From Tubulanus polymorphus (taxonomy: Eukaryota > Nemertea > Palaeonemertea > Tubulaniformes > Tubulanidae): a DNA stretch of 60,000 nucleotides. The notes beneath the pieces are model-generated. The model saw only the letters and a list, made by a program, of their open reading frames with translations. It searched no databases and had not been told where the DNA came from. Below, in pieces: positions 1 through 11,392 of this stretch. The stretch is taken from the NCBI RefSeq assembly GCF_964204645.1, contig NC_134030.1, positions 11,408,278 through 11,468,277 on the forward strand. Direction: 5' to 3'. How positions within the stretch are numbered: the stretch's first letter is position 1; every line of letters starts with the position of its first letter. The position numbers and the translations under genes are program-made.

Positions 1-40
1 GCAATAGCCCGCTGGGACTAAAGTCCCAAGTGGGCTAAAA
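1..40 (+). mobile_element. 3' terminal hairpin of a HINE/Helentron-like repeat
   Basis: The window opens inside the end of a dispersed repeat seen many times here. Bases 6-36 fold into a near-perfect stem: AGCCCGCTGGGACT pairs with AGTCCCAAGTGGGCT, with one bulge and one G-T pair. The same terminus closes the full-length copy at 11393-12412 and appears inverted at 33590 and 34810. The rest of this copy lies left of the window, so its length is unknown. Confidence 0.7.
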
Positions 41-1216
41 AGTATTTAATGGTATAGATTCAAAGATAACCACTGTAAAGTAATCAACCACCTCTGGAAA
101 TCCAAAATTGTTGATGTCAACGATGTTTTGGATATTCATTGATAGCAAGAAAATTGGATGCTTGATTAGTAAAACATGACTTCCGGTGTTATTGGAAACT
201 AGAATGTAGCAAACGACATGTAAGGATGATAGCACCAGTTTGAAATCATCATCCCAAACTCAGACATTATGTTTCTTGAGAAATTCAATTAAGGTTTGAA
301 GACTGTTTACGAGAAATGAAAGATGCATATCAATCACCTCTTTCAAAAGCCAAAGAATTCTCTCTCTGCCAATTTCATATTACATCAATTACGGAAAATC
401 GATAGAACTTTGCAAGCCGTACAGCAATAACGGAAAATTCGAGATGAGCAGCCATTCAACATAGCAGCCATTTTGTACAATGGGTTTATAGCACTTTCAT
501 TTCTCTGTCATATCCAAGTATCATTCACTTCTGTTTTTTGACGTTTCACACTTGTGACTGCACTGCACCAACAATTAAAAGTAAAACCATACCGTTGCTC
601 GTTTCCATGGTAAGATCATTTGATTTCTTGAAATGTTTTTTTGCATCCGTCATAAGCAGTTTTTTCACTATAGAAAGGAAACAGATAAATAACTGTAGCA
701 AATTTCCTACGATAAATGATGTGGTTTGGCCTTCAATGCATACATACATAAATATTTTAGATGTAATCTGTATTGAAAGCAAAGGCAAAACCAACTGTGA
801 GGTCACATGTAGGTACGCAGTAAAAATGCCTGAGGAAAAATTTCATTGGTTAAAATGTCCCAAGAATGGGACCCCTTCATTCATACGGGCCAGGGAGTAA
901 ATTGAGAAGCTTTTTTGCGCAAACTGTGCGAAAATATATGAAAAACACCCAAAATAACAGAGTTCTCCGGGTCCATTATGATTTTTGCAAAAACAGTTAC
1001 ATACTAACAGAACAGCAATTTGCTTCCATTTTGGCACATTTTTTATTATTTCACAAAAAGATGAGATTGGATTTATTACTAATTATCATTATTTATTACC
1101 TATATTCACTTTTTTGTACTACAAAATTCATGACTTGGTTTCTCATTTAGCGACTCCCTTTATCCTCTACAGAATGACTCCACTTCGCCGAACACATCAG
1201 TGGTGGATCCAGGAAG
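41..1216. other. AT-rich DNA without a supportable gene
   Basis: Several overlapping open frames of 60-120 codons occur on both strands. None has a recognisable domain, a consistent start context or splice-site support. I see no terminal repeats or tandem structure. The stretch is probably intergenic or ancient repeat. Confidence 0.5.
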
Positions 1217-1603
1217 ACACTCTAAATATTTGGATGGATATATGAAAGCTGTGGGTACTGGAGTTTGTAATGGGTAGTGTAGTGTGATCTGTGTGCATTT
1301 GTGGCCAGTACACAGATCACATTGTTCAATGGGGTTTGGTCCAGGACTCGCGAGATTTTCAACAACACGGAAGTAACGTGTAATAAATGATGACTTGAAT
1401 TGCATGACTACCTACCACCTCTCATTATTGTTGGAAAACTAAACGTTCGGCACAGACTAAAAATTAGTCACAACATTTTAGAAATGGCCAGAATTTTAAC
1501 TTAGGTTCTATCTCATTTTTATTTTACAATTGCGATTGGTATAATTCTTTTTTAAACGGCCGTTAAGGCTTCATGTTTTGTCTGCAATTCACTGCAAATA
1601 GTT
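1217..1603. repeat. Dispersed repeat, copy 1 (partner at 13399-13768)
   Basis: This block is nearly identical to 13399-13768 in the same orientation. Both copies start near CTAAATATTTGGATGGATAT and both end at GCAAATAGTTAC, after which the flanks diverge. Copy 1 has about 17 extra bases near 1335-1350. Both copies carry a - strand open frame with matching residues such as GHKCTQITLHYPL, but at this nucleotide identity that does not show coding. No terminal inverted repeat is visible. It could be a solo LTR or a MITE-like repeat. Confidence 0.7.
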
Positions 1604-1993
1604 ACAACACTTGTCGTACATGTGGTACGTAACTGGTAGTGAATCGGTGCACCACAAGCACTCTAGACATACTGCTTGCCGGTGGTGTTTTTATGTAATT
1701 TGATGTTTCAAAATTGCTGACAATAGCATCTGAGAGCACCTAAAATTTCAAATTTCTTTAGGGAGGACCCCTGAATCCCAGCATCGGGCTGTTGGCCATC
1801 AGTAGACACAAAATTACTTTGAGTGAGCAGTACTCAGATTTGACTCCTAGATCTACCACTGCACACAGCTGGGTGATATATTCTATTCTATTCGAGAGCA
1901 AGATGAGACTACCCTTCGCATTAAATATGCCTACTATTCACATCATACAATTCATGACCTCTCACTGATCGACTAAGAATCTCGCAAAGATAA
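1604..1993. other. Intergenic sequence, nothing recognised
   Basis: I see no open frame, repeat boundary or RNA gene between the dispersed repeat and the 5' LTR of the next element. Confidence 0.4.
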
Positions 1994-2406
1994 GTATCAT
2001 GCAGTACATTTCCTTGTTTTAATTTGGATTTTTATCGGAGTGTATATTAACGTTTCTTGTGGATGTAATATTGTTTAATAATGCTAAATATAATTCTCTT
2101 GTAAATAAATCAGCCTGATATTGATATGTGAAATGGGGCATCAACATCGATGAGTTGTTTGTATTAATTGGATTAGGTAATTAGTTGTGCTCAAAAGTAA
2201 TATCAGTGTCACAAACATGTCAGTGTCAAAACATGTCAGCAGTACTCATACAGTAGTACTCTCTCCATTACATATAAACAAAAATAATGTTAAGCACACA
2301 GTTTTCTAGTTGGAGTTGTAAAATAGAAGTTGAAAATAAATCATCTAAATTCAAGATCATGACGTTATTTCAATGATGAGAAAAGGACAAGATATTCACG
2401 TCATGA
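1994..2406 (+). repeat. 5' LTR
   Basis: The repeat runs from GTATCATGCAG to CACGTCATGA and matches 3651-4063 at the same length with no indel that I can see. Differences noticed by eye include CTCCATTACAT against CTCAATTATAT near 2270. The base before it is A, where the 3' copy has T and so would start TGTATC. The inner edge reads TGACA. Confidence 0.88.
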
Positions 2407-2408
2407 CA

Positions 2409-3557
2409 CTGGTGGAGAACCCGTGGGCAGTTGTAAAACTGTAACTGCCCGATCCATACCTCTCGAAGCTAGAAGTTGCCCAAGTCAGGAAAATGTACCA
2501 ATCACGTCGGAATAGCAGTTTCAACAGTGTATATAACAATGGTAGAAGAACTTTCAGGAAAAAGAAGTGCTTCTCGTGTGGATTTTGAGTCTGGGATATA
2601 TGGTATCACAAGGAACATCAGTGCTCAGCAAATTCCAAGAGATGTTACAATTGCAGCAAAATAGGACACTATGCCAGGGTATGTTACTCATATTGGTTTT
2701 CTCAAGGCGTGGACTGTACGAGGAAGTCAAAATTTCCGTTACAAAATTGTGTTGTTAATTGCGAACAAAATCAGACTATTGTTTCTGTTTCGAAATGTGA
2801 TGCGGCAAACCAGACAAGTGAAGTTATAAAATTTGAAAAAGAAATAATGTGCCAGTCAGAGGTTTCAAATATTAGTGTTCAGACATTGCCGGTTAAACAC
2901 TTCCAAAAGATTAAACATAAAGCGGTTATGTGTGACATTGAATGCGATTGTAAATTAGTGAATCGGGAACTACAGGAACTTAAAGAAAATCAGTCGGTTT
3001 TGGAAAATAAGTTACTCGAATAACAAAATCAGTTAAAATTTGTGGAGCAACAATTGGATTAAGCGGAAGCTGAGTTGAATTGTTATAAATCTAAGGAAGT
3101 TCAATGTGCACAACCATGTAAAACAACCTCTGAATCAGACTCAGACTCCGTCCTAGAGGGATTCCCGCGTTTTGAACTTATGAATGAGTGTAATACGTTT
3201 CCAGTGTTCAAACCAAAAACTTACAAAAATATTCGAGATATTTATGTTGAGGTGAATTTGAAGCCATTTTCAGAAGACACTGTCTCTGATCTTAGAAATG
3301 AGTATGAAATCAATTTTCCAGAATCTGAATTTGAGTTCCTGAGAGAAATGCTAACATCTCTGTCGATTTCTGATGTGCTTACTGAGTTATCAGTGCAATT
3401 CGAAATTCATTCCTCTGTATTCATTGTAACGATGCCAACCAAAAAAAGTTCATATCTATTACCGGAGGAACTCGCAATTCGTTATTTACCGAAAAATCAA
3501 AACCGTAAAATTTTCTTGGAGTACGACGTGAAACGCTACAGAAAAATAATTCAATAA
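2409..3557 (+). pseudogene. Broken gag-like gene with CCHC zinc knuckle
   Basis: One reading frame runs through the interior and is interrupted by stops at 2442, 2586, 3021 and about 3060. Near 2643-2687 it has a CX2CX4HX4C zinc knuckle (C-Y-N-C...G-H...C). Just upstream, around 2568-2640, is a second cysteine/histidine cluster that is itself cut by the 2586 stop. Such knuckles bind RNA in retroelement Gag nucleocapsid. Residues coded around 2950-3075 are rich in E, L, Q and N with heptad-like spacing, suggesting a coiled coil split by the last two stops. The final 160 codons (3075-3557) are open and acidic in the first half, and I do not recognise them. No pol follows. This is probably a relic Gag carried passively by a non-autonomous element. 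Confidence 0.65.
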
Positions 3558-3650
3558 TATTCGTTTTAATGATTCAAGACTAAAATATTAAACTCTTAGT
3601 GAGAAGTTCTGCCGCAACTTTTGGGGCAAAAGTTTTCGAAGAAGGGAGGT

Positions 3651-4063
3651 GTATCATGCAGTACATTTCCTTGTTTTAATTTGGATTTTTATCGGAGTGT
3701 ATATTAACGTTTCTTGTGGATGTAATATTGTTTAATAATGCTAAATATAATTCTCTTGTAAATAAATCAGCCTGATATTGATATGTGAAATGGGGCATCA
3801 ACATCGATGAGTTGTTTGTATTAATTGGATTAGGTAATTAGTTGTGCTCAAAAGTAATATCAGTGTCACAAACATGTCAGTGTCAAAACATGTCAGCAGT
3901 ACTCATACAGTAGTACTCTCTCAATTATATATAAACAAAAATAATGTTAAGCACACAGTTTTCTAGTTGGAGTTGTAAAATAGAAGTTGAAAATAAATCA
4001 TCTAAATTCAAGATCATGACGTTATTTCAATGATGAGAAAAGGACAAGATATTCACGTCATGA
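3651..4063 (+). repeat. 3' LTR
   Basis: This is the partner of 1994-2406, with the same length and near-identical sequence. It is preceded by the purine tract at 3641-3649 and by T3650, giving a canonical TG start. The near identity implies recent insertion or gene conversion between the LTRs. Confidence 0.88.
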
Positions 4064-4275
4064 AATAAGGTTGAGCACATTTGCTTGATGATATTTTAAA
4101 CAAATTTAATCTGCTAAATCACTTATATTTAAAAAAGTAAAGAAAATTTGATTACACCCCTTTGGAGGCTACAGTGCTTTTCAGAGTGACTATCAGTGGA
4201 CCTGTTCCTGCAGCCCCTTGACGGAGAAGATTGAAAGGTGCATAACTCTCGTTACGCTCGAGTGAAAAGAGTTTT

Positions 4276-4570
4276 CAGTTCTAGCATGTGAAAACCAATT
4301 TTGAATTCCCACCAAGAGGTTTATTGTATAACCTACCATCAAATCTTATCAAGTGGTTGCAACTTCTACAAAACTATGCCGCACGACTAGTAAGCAATTC
4401 AAAGAAACATGCTCATGCTACTCAAAAACATGTAGAGTACAGTTACCATTGGCTGCGTGAACACAAAAGAATTAAGTGTAAAATCATTGATTTTTACTAA
4501 TGAAATTTTTCGTAACCTGTCACCAACCCAACTAAATGAGCTGTTATATTTTCTCCATGACATAAGCACA
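4276..4570 (+). pseudogene. LINE reverse transcriptase C-terminal fragment (CR1/L2-like)
   Basis: The open frame at 4288-4500 encodes a segment with LLYNLP, then LIKWLQLLQNYAARLV, then a basic stretch and HWLREHKRIKCKII. That order is characteristic of the region after the catalytic core in CR1/L2-type non-LTR retrotransposons (leucine-rich helix, 'QN-AARLV' block, 'HWL' block). The frame stops at 4500 and the next bases look like its decayed continuation. No catalytic motif, endonuclease or 3' tail is present, so this is a dead fragment. The family call rests on motif order recognised by eye. Confidence 0.68.
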
Positions 4571-4992
4571 CTGCCATAATTTTCTTAAAGTTCAAGTCAC
4601 CTCTAAATAGAATATTGTGTAAAACCTATTTTCTAAAAGTGGTATGTGTATAAATGATAAGTGTGTTACTAATTTTGATTTTAGCCATCACTGAGAAATA
4701 AGAGTTTAAAGCTCGATATTTTCACGAGTTTGCCATATACAGCAGGTGCGCTTTTGCTGTAAAAAACCCACGCTTGCTGATGTCATTGTAGTCAAACACA
4801 CATTTCCACGCGCGTTGTACCACTGGAGAATAAAAAACTTTTGATGCCCTTTATGAATCTTTATTAGATAGATTTTAAAGCAATCCTAGTGAAATAAGCA
4901 CTGTAAATTTGAAATAATCCAACAGTTTCAGTCTCTAATCCCGCACCACATGATCACCATTCCTAGCGTATTTAATCCTTTTAGAAGTTGTT
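4571..4992. other. AT-rich spacer, nothing recognised
   Basis: I see no gene or repeat boundary between the LINE fragment and the MITE. Confidence 0.4.
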
Positions 4993-4995
4993 TAA

Positions 4996-5770
4996 AGGCT
5001 GGCTTATGTTGACAAGCAACGCGACGCTTATCGATGCAACTGGGTTTAGCGCCGATTAGCAGCAACTAGTGTCCTACGAGAGGCAGCCAGTTGCAGCTCT
5101 ATCGGTTTAACATAAGCCGGCTTGCGACGGCAACCCGACGCCTACCGACTCGTCGCAAGCAGCATCTGGCTAGTTGCCCATGTTCTACTCCGGCCTACAG
5201 TAGGCAGACAGTTGCTTTCGATCGCAACCGACATAAGCTCATCTGCGACGTGACGGAACTCAGCGCAGGGGTTCCAGCCAATAAGAGACTGCATATACAT
5301 AATACAAATTATGACCGCTAGTTAGCGTCATTCGTAATTAGCCATAAACGCAAACCAAACCTTCAGCACGGCAGATGACTGGACCAAAGATCTAGAAACG
5401 AAATTGGTAGAATTAAGGTGTGAGCGGTCATCTTTATATGATGTTGCTAGCACAATGTATTCAGAATCAGAAAGATAAAGATCTTAAAGATATAGCTTTT
5501 CTAATAGAAATATATTTCCCAATAATTCAAAATAATTTAAATTCATTCTCAAAATGCTTATCACATGACCATCTGAGCCATTGCAGTTGCTAGTAATCAT
5601 AACCTACATAAGCAGGATAGCAACTGGCAGGATCTCGTATCCCGCTAGTCGGCCTCAGTTACTGGGAATCAGAGCGCAGTCAACATAAGCTGAGCTGCGG
5701 TCGCGGTTGCTCTCAGTTGCATCGGTAGGAGTTGGTAGGCGTCGCGTTGCTTGTCAACATAAGCCAGCCT
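4996..5770. mobile_element. PIF/Harbinger-type MITE, 775 bp, TAA target duplication
   Basis: The ends form a perfect terminal inverted repeat of about 32 bp. The left end begins AGGCTGGCTTATGTTGACAA and the right end is its exact complement. A second matching block, CGATGCAACTG, lies further in on the left and its complement, CAGTTGCATCG, on the right. TAA lies outside each end, at 4993-4995 and 5771-5773. A 3-bp TWA duplication is the hallmark of PIF/Harbinger elements. The interior is non-coding: the 76-codon frame at 5091-5321 has no domain. It repeats variants of ACATAAGC followed by GC-rich arms near 5110, 5231, 5605 and 5683, so the whole unit can fold extensively. It is non-autonomous, moved by a transposase encoded elsewhere. 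Confidence 0.82.
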
Positions 5771-5773
5771 TAA

Positions 5774-7734
5774 GATTCCTAAATTCCTTCTGATGATACT
5801 GTTGATACTGTTATACATAATACAACAAACATACAATGGATAGCCAGCAGAAGAGCTGTGAATAAAGCAAACAATGTTGTTTTATAGATTTCATATATAG
5901 GCTATGAGTTTACACACGTGTGTGTTGGTTTGGCACAGATGACGCATGATTGTGGCGCTAACACTCAGCTGCATTCGAGATGCATACGCTATATAGGTCA
6001 ATGATCCAGTTTTTTAATTTTACTGATTTAAGACAAATAAGTGATTTTTTTTCTATAAGGCTGTTCCCAGGTTGTCATTTATGTACTTAACCATCATTTG
6101 GAAAGTAAATCTCAAAAAGTAGGAATTAGAGGGCACTTGACCTTTAACATACGCATTTTGCCTGAAGACTTGCTTGATCGGTCGATTTCTCCCTGGTGAG
6201 TTTTCTTCTATTTGACACTTCAATTACAGAAGTCAACCAACATACAAAGTTGATCTAGGCCCGCAGTAAAAATGTGAAACGTGCTACAATCCTAAATCAT
6301 ACACTCTCACTTGCTATCACTAATTAGAATAAGTAGAGCCAATTATGTTTAGTTTTTTTGTCATGTATTGCATTAACAATCAACACTCGCATAGGCTATA
6401 GACAAACTTCAAAATATAGACTCATATTCAATAGAAACTCAGCAACCATCCTTCTAGCATAGGACACAAGATTTCCCCCTGTAAAATTTTTTCTGTTCTT
6501 TTTACCTCAAGCATTTCTACCTGCATTCATAATGACATTGGTACAGAACATGAGTACAGGAATAAATCAAACATATTTACACTTTGGCCCATCACTGTCT
6601 TTCCTAATGTATCTATCCCAATGTCGTAACGGGATTTCTAACTGAGGATCTGAAATGAAAGAGATATACGAAAATCTGTTGAATCTTTAAATCATGAATT
6701 AAGAAGGAAATTTCTCATTAGGACTGTCTTATTAAAGTTGGTTCAGCCTGATATCATAAGAGCGGCATGAACGATATTAACAAATTCCATCTTGTCATAC
6801 TATTTACAGATTAGAAAGGGCTAATACTTTTTCGCGATAAATCCTTAAGTGAAGAAGACTTGATATGAATCCGCAGATTCATTTCACAAAAAAATTGTTT
6901 CCTTTTAATACTTGATCAAAATCAACCGGATTTGTATCAAATATTTACTTTAGTTTTAAATGATCATTATACAACTCCTTCAAGTTCAGGACCAAATGAA
7001 ATAATCATGCTGTATGAAAAAACTATGCAATCATGAATGCGGTGGTGTATTTCTATCGTGATTAGGTTCCAGGTGAGGGGCCATTTGAAAATCTGTGAAA
7101 CTAGATAAAACCTTCAATTTTGGAATTCAGCCAACCAGTAATGCCATACCAGGTTTCATAGCCTCAAGACCAACCAAAATTTAAGGCCATTCAAGCCCAT
7201 TTGAGTAGCACTTTCAAGGCTTTTTGCCCTCAAGAAAAACCTTTCGACGATAATTTGTCCTTACTTCATCCATTCAATAACAATCAAAACAGCTTTTTCA
7301 TTGAACCACTGCTTACCCAAGTTCACTAACATTCACTGACCATGATATGCCCAATTCACAGCCAACTACAGCAACTTAAAGAAATTTGGTAATTTTTGAG
7401 CCAGAGACCAAATGCCCATACTAATGCCTTTTTAATTAGCTGGAGTACAGATTTTCCAGCAAAATATGAATGGACAAAAGGGAAAAAATAAAATATAATT
7501 TCTTACGATCACAGATCTACTAAAGTGGAAGGCATTACAGCTTCCTTTTACTTCGGTTGTTATCTACACAAGATCTTGGAGCGGAAAAGAATTTCTTAAA
7601 AGTGAAAACGGTTTCGGTTGAATTCATATGATGACATCTTTTGCAAATAGGCCTAAATAAATCGAAAATTGAGCTAGAAATATCATGAAAAAAATAGGTT
7701 TTTTTCTGAATTAAATCTAATTGAAACACAACTT
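5774..7734. other. 2-kb AT-rich non-coding stretch
   Basis: No open frame with a recognisable domain, no tandem array and no terminal inverted repeats were seen. It lies between the Harbinger-type MITE and the first HINE cluster and may include old, unrecognisable repeats. Confidence 0.45.
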
Positions 7735-8690
7735 TTTTCTTGATGTTCTTGGCGGAATTTCAATATTCAATGCCCCCTGATGACCATATACAAAAACCAA
7801 TGACCTTGAAACTCACCACAATCATAGAACATGTCATGAACTACAACTTTGCAATTGATCATAGTATCAAAATATGCCAGCTACCAATATAATAAGGAAA
7901 TACTATGTTATTCTATTCAACGCCGCCTGGTGACCAAATTGAATAACTAATGTCCTTAAAACTCACCACAATCATAGACGATGCCATGAGCTACAACTTT
8001 GCAATGGATTGTGGTAACAAAATATGCATTGGTACAAATATAATATAAAAATACTTAAGATATTGTATTATTCAACGCCACCTGGTGACCATATACAAAA
8101 ACCAATGACCTAGAAACTCACCACAATCATAGAACACGTTACAAGCTACAGTTTTCTAATTCATTGCGGTAACAAAATAGGTATCAATATAATGTCGAAA
8201 AACTTTTTCCCACCAGGAATGAGTACTGATGACACCAAGATGGCTGCCAATTGCGTCATAATTGGCTGCTCAAAAATACCTGTCTCAGGTATAAAACATC
8301 CCTTTCCAAAGAATACCCATCAGCAATTGCAGTGAGAAATGGCAAACCAGGACTCAGAATTCGGGCCAAAATTGACATTTTTGGCACAAAAAAGGTCATA
8401 GGACGGCCATCTTGAGTCCGATCGACCCAATTCTAGTTATGCTGATGGACACTGGGGGATCCAAATTTATACGAAAGATCAAGGTAATTGATCGAAGCAT
8501 CTTCAAAATTTCCCTCAAAAAGTTCAAAAACGTGTAAAAAGTGCTGATTTTGGGGAATAACAATGGCTGCCAGTCGGCCATCTTGATTCTGACAGAGCCA
8601 GGTTTTGGGCTGAAGATGTGTCAAGGGTAGATACATGTTTAACCCAAATATCAAGACATTACATTAAAGCGTCTTCAAAACTTCTTAAAA
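7735..8690 (+). mobile_element. HINE-like element, tandem core plus 3' body, terminus lost
   Basis: Three diverged tandem units of about 140 bp (7760-8200) share landmarks with other copies: ACTCACCACAATCATAGA, then CTACAACTTTGCAATTGAT, AACAAAATATGC and CGCC-CCTGGTGACC. The 3' body follows, containing AAGATGGCTGCCAATTGCGT near 8240 and a second 'GGCCATCTTGATTCTGACAG' block near 8577. It corresponds to 12000-12340 in the full-length copy and, inverted, to 33700-34150. The closing hairpin and GTCC microsatellite are missing. Confidence 0.7.
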
Positions 8691-8699
8691 TAACTGGCA

Positions 8700-9270
8700 A
8701 CATTTTTAAAATTCAAGGCCCAATTCAATTTCTAAGATGAAGTGCTGAATCAAAGGCTTTTCAAGGCCTTGAATTTCAAATTGACAATTGTTGATTAATC
8801 ACTTTTGTTTTAAATTTGTAAATATTGGGTTTCAAACTTGTATAACCTATGGGCTCATAGCATTAATCGTAGATTCATAAAGTGCTTCATGGTGAGATTT
8901 TGCATGGATTCACTGATTAGGACGGTTAGAAACTCTAACTATTCTTGAACACTTGAAAAGTCGTCCCCCAGATTTGTATATTCTCTCTTGATTTACCTTT
9001 ATCATCCAATTCCGATGAATTCCTGTTTTTGATTGTTCTCACCAAGCGGTTTATTATCAAAACTTCATCTGAAGGGGAAATCCATACAAGTACCAACGAT
9101 AATTAATCATACATAATTCAAATGAAATTTATTGCAAAATCGAACACTCACGTTGATCTTTACTGAATTCATTCCAGCACTCCTCGAAAAATTGCTGATC
9201 ATCATTTTTAATTTTAGACACAACTGCGGAATAAATAAGATGAAATATAAACACTTAGAAAGATATGTCT
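8700..9270. other. Non-coding spacer inside the HINE cluster
   Basis: I recognise no gene here. It is AT-rich sequence between two degenerate HINE copies. Confidence 0.4.
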
Positions 9271-9274
9271 GATA

Positions 9275-9720
9275 TGTTAAAGAGTCCTTCCCAAAATATA
9301 CCCATCAGATTTTTACAGAAAATGGCAAAGCATCAACCGTGATCACATGGAGATGATTCGGTCGGATTCACTGTAACCTTCTTAATCTGAGGCACCATGG
9401 GGAGATGCAAATATACATGAAAGACAAGGATAATAATTGATTCATGCTTCTTTACAATATCCTTTTGAAAACTTCCAAATGTGTTACTAGGGGTCCAGGA
9501 AGACCATGTCCACTTGGTGAAATGATATACGATCTGACAACTCAACAGTCCTCAGGTGAAGATATATGAAAACCAATGATCTTGTAACCCTGCACAACAA
9601 TGTCATATGAACTACAAATTTCCAATTGATTATGGTTACAAAATATGCAGAAGTAGCAATATAATATGGGAAATTGTATTTACATGTCATTCAATATTCA
9701 ACAACTCCCCTGGTGGGGAG
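9275..9720 (+). mobile_element. Degenerate HINE-like fragments
   Basis: 9275-9480 resembles the 3' body (TATACCCATCAG, then AATGGCAAA). At 9485 a new 5' end begins with ACTAGGGGTCCAGG, as at 11391. It is followed by one diverged tandem unit ending in CAACTCCCCTGGTGG near 9715. The small open frames overlapping this region are incidental. Confidence 0.55.
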
Positions 9721-9866
9721 AACAAAAGACTCCAAAAAACTCTAGTACGTCCTAGGAGAGTGCTAACAATGATCAAGTTAAAATCATTTTCCTCAAAAAC
9801 CTTTCTACACAATCTATGTATGACGTCCGACAAGACTAAGATAGCAAACGATCACGTAAAAATTAA
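9721..9866. other. Short non-coding gap ending at a TTAA site
   Basis: No gene was seen. TTAA at 9863-9866 is the left target duplication of the adjacent MITE. Confidence 0.5.
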
Positions 9867-10344
9867 CCCATTAGCACTCAAGCCGCTCGTATCCGCCCAG
9901 CCTATTACTCCTCAAGCCGCCCAAATCTGCCCGGGCACATTCTTCATATGCTGATAGAAAAGAGTTATAGTGGGATTCAAACCCAATAGCTTATGATAAA
10001 CTACACACCTAATTCCTCGAAATACCAAACAGAAATCAACCCCCTCCTATTTCAATTTCTCGAGTATTTCGAGTTTGAACACGACACATCTGAGCACTCA
10101 CTTCAAATCCAGGTAAGTTTGGAGAATTTCGGGGGGGCCAAGAGGACATGATTTTGGTGGCCCACCTCATCAAATCTTACATCATATGAAAGCCTTGACT
10201 ATTTACTACGAAATAAAACGAACTTGTAATGCATGGAAATAAACAGCAAATGAGCTACTGAGTATCGTGATGAACTTGGATTTTACCTTGAATTTTCTGA
10301 GGAGTCATTGACACTACATAGTGCAATTCCTGAGTGTTAATGGG
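9867..10344. mobile_element. piggyBac-type MITE, TTAA target duplication
   Basis: The unit begins CCCATTAGCACTCAAG and ends with the inverted match CTGAGTGTTAATGGG, about 14 of 16 bases matching. TTAA flanks it at 9863-9866 and 10345-10348. TTAA duplications plus ends beginning CCC are the signature of piggyBac superfamily elements. At 478 bp with no coding frame it is non-autonomous. Confidence 0.75.
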
Positions 10345-10819
10345 TTAACTGATCGTAATACCCGTCAAATATGTTATTTAAAGATTCATTTCCAAACTTT
10401 ACCCATCACTTCTATTTCAATAAACAAAACCATTCATTAGCTCAGTAGATCACAGAATGCAGGGAAAAATGACCTTTTGAAGCACATAAAAGCTCACGAA
10501 ACGGCAACGCTCAATTTCTGTTTTGCTAATGGGCCCTAAAGAAAAAGATACACATACAAAACACCATGTAAATTGGTCATAGATCCTTTAACTTTCACAT
10601 TGAACATTTTTTAAATGTGTAAATTTTGGCGATTTTGGTGAATAACAATGGTCATTTTGAACCTAAAGTTTCTTTGTTCATGACTGTGAGCATTAATTCA
10701 ATTCCATTGCTTTCATAAGTATCAGCTCTCGGCCATTAGTACTGAAAAAGTCAATCCAGGTTTTTTGGGATGAATACATGTGCATTTCTTGCCTGGTCCA
10801 ACCCTGTGAATAAACAGCG

Positions 10820-11040
10820 AACGTCGACCGGGACTTGATTTTGGTGAACAACAATGACTGCCAGTTGACCATCTACATTTTGTCTGGGCAAGTTTTTAGG
10901 TCGTAGAAATGTCTAGGGTATACATGCATAGGCCCTAAACCAAATATCGAGACTCTCCATGGAAGTGTCTTAAAACCGTCCAAAAATCACTGGAATCAGT
11001 GGACGGATGTACAAATGAACAAGATGCTAATGCATCTAAG
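10820..11040 (+). mobile_element. Degenerate HINE 3' body fragment
   Basis: GATTTTGGTGAACAACAATG and CCAAATATCGAGAC, then ATCAGTGGACGGATG, follow the same order as the 3' body and GTCC-type microsatellite region of the full copy at 12170-12350. No terminal hairpin remains. Confidence 0.5.
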
Positions 11041-11390
11041 CCTGCTTGGTCAAGGGCTAAGTGAAGTCACAGTTGGCCATCTTCAATGATATCAGTGGCC
11101 TAGTTTGGTCATGCAAGTTTACAAATTCATATGAAACATCAAAGCTCTATCTAGGAATTGATGACCAAAATCTATGATATCATATAGGCTAGTTGGCCAT
11201 CTTGGATGATATCATGACCTAGTTTGGTCATGTGATAGACAATTTTATCTCACATTCTCATATGACAATAAAAAACTCTACATGGAATATCATATCAGTT
11301 GATAGCCAAAACGTGCATTTTCAGAAATATTGCCATATTGGATGACATCCTGACCTTGATTAGTCATATGAAAAGCCATTCCATTTCACA
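11041..11390. repeat. Diverged internal repeats around 'TTGGCCATCTT'
   Basis: Two or three loose repeats of a block containing TTGGCCATCTT, GATATCAT and GACCTAGTTTGGTCATG occur here. A related block, GAATAT...CAGTTGATAGCCAAAA, appears at about 11280-11320 and again at 12424-12455, immediately beyond the full-length HINE. The HINE therefore interrupts, or lies between copies of, an older repeat. Confidence 0.45.
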
Positions 11391-11392
11391 AC

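Larger units (their letters stand above)
1994..4063 (+). mobile_element. Compact LTR retrotransposon with degraded gag-like interior
   Basis: Two 413-bp direct repeats flank a 1.24-kb interior. Just inside the 5' LTR is a possible primer-binding site beginning TGG at 2410. A purine-rich run, GAAGGGAGG, lies at 3641-3649 just before the 3' LTR and fits a polypurine tract. The interior has a zinc-knuckle region and a coiled-coil-like stretch, but no protease, reverse transcriptase, RNase H or integrase. It is therefore a non-autonomous, deleted element that must have used enzymes supplied in trans. ATAA occurs at 1990-1993 and at 4065-4068, a candidate 4-bp target duplication with one unexplained extra A. 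The LTR edges are uncertain by 1-3 bases, because the inner edges read TG...CA while the outer edges do not. Confidence 0.85.

Noticed and set aside
538-900. 120-codon open frame near the left end
   Set aside because: It starts at a TTG, has no recognisable domain, overlaps equally long frames in other phases and shows no splice or promoter context.
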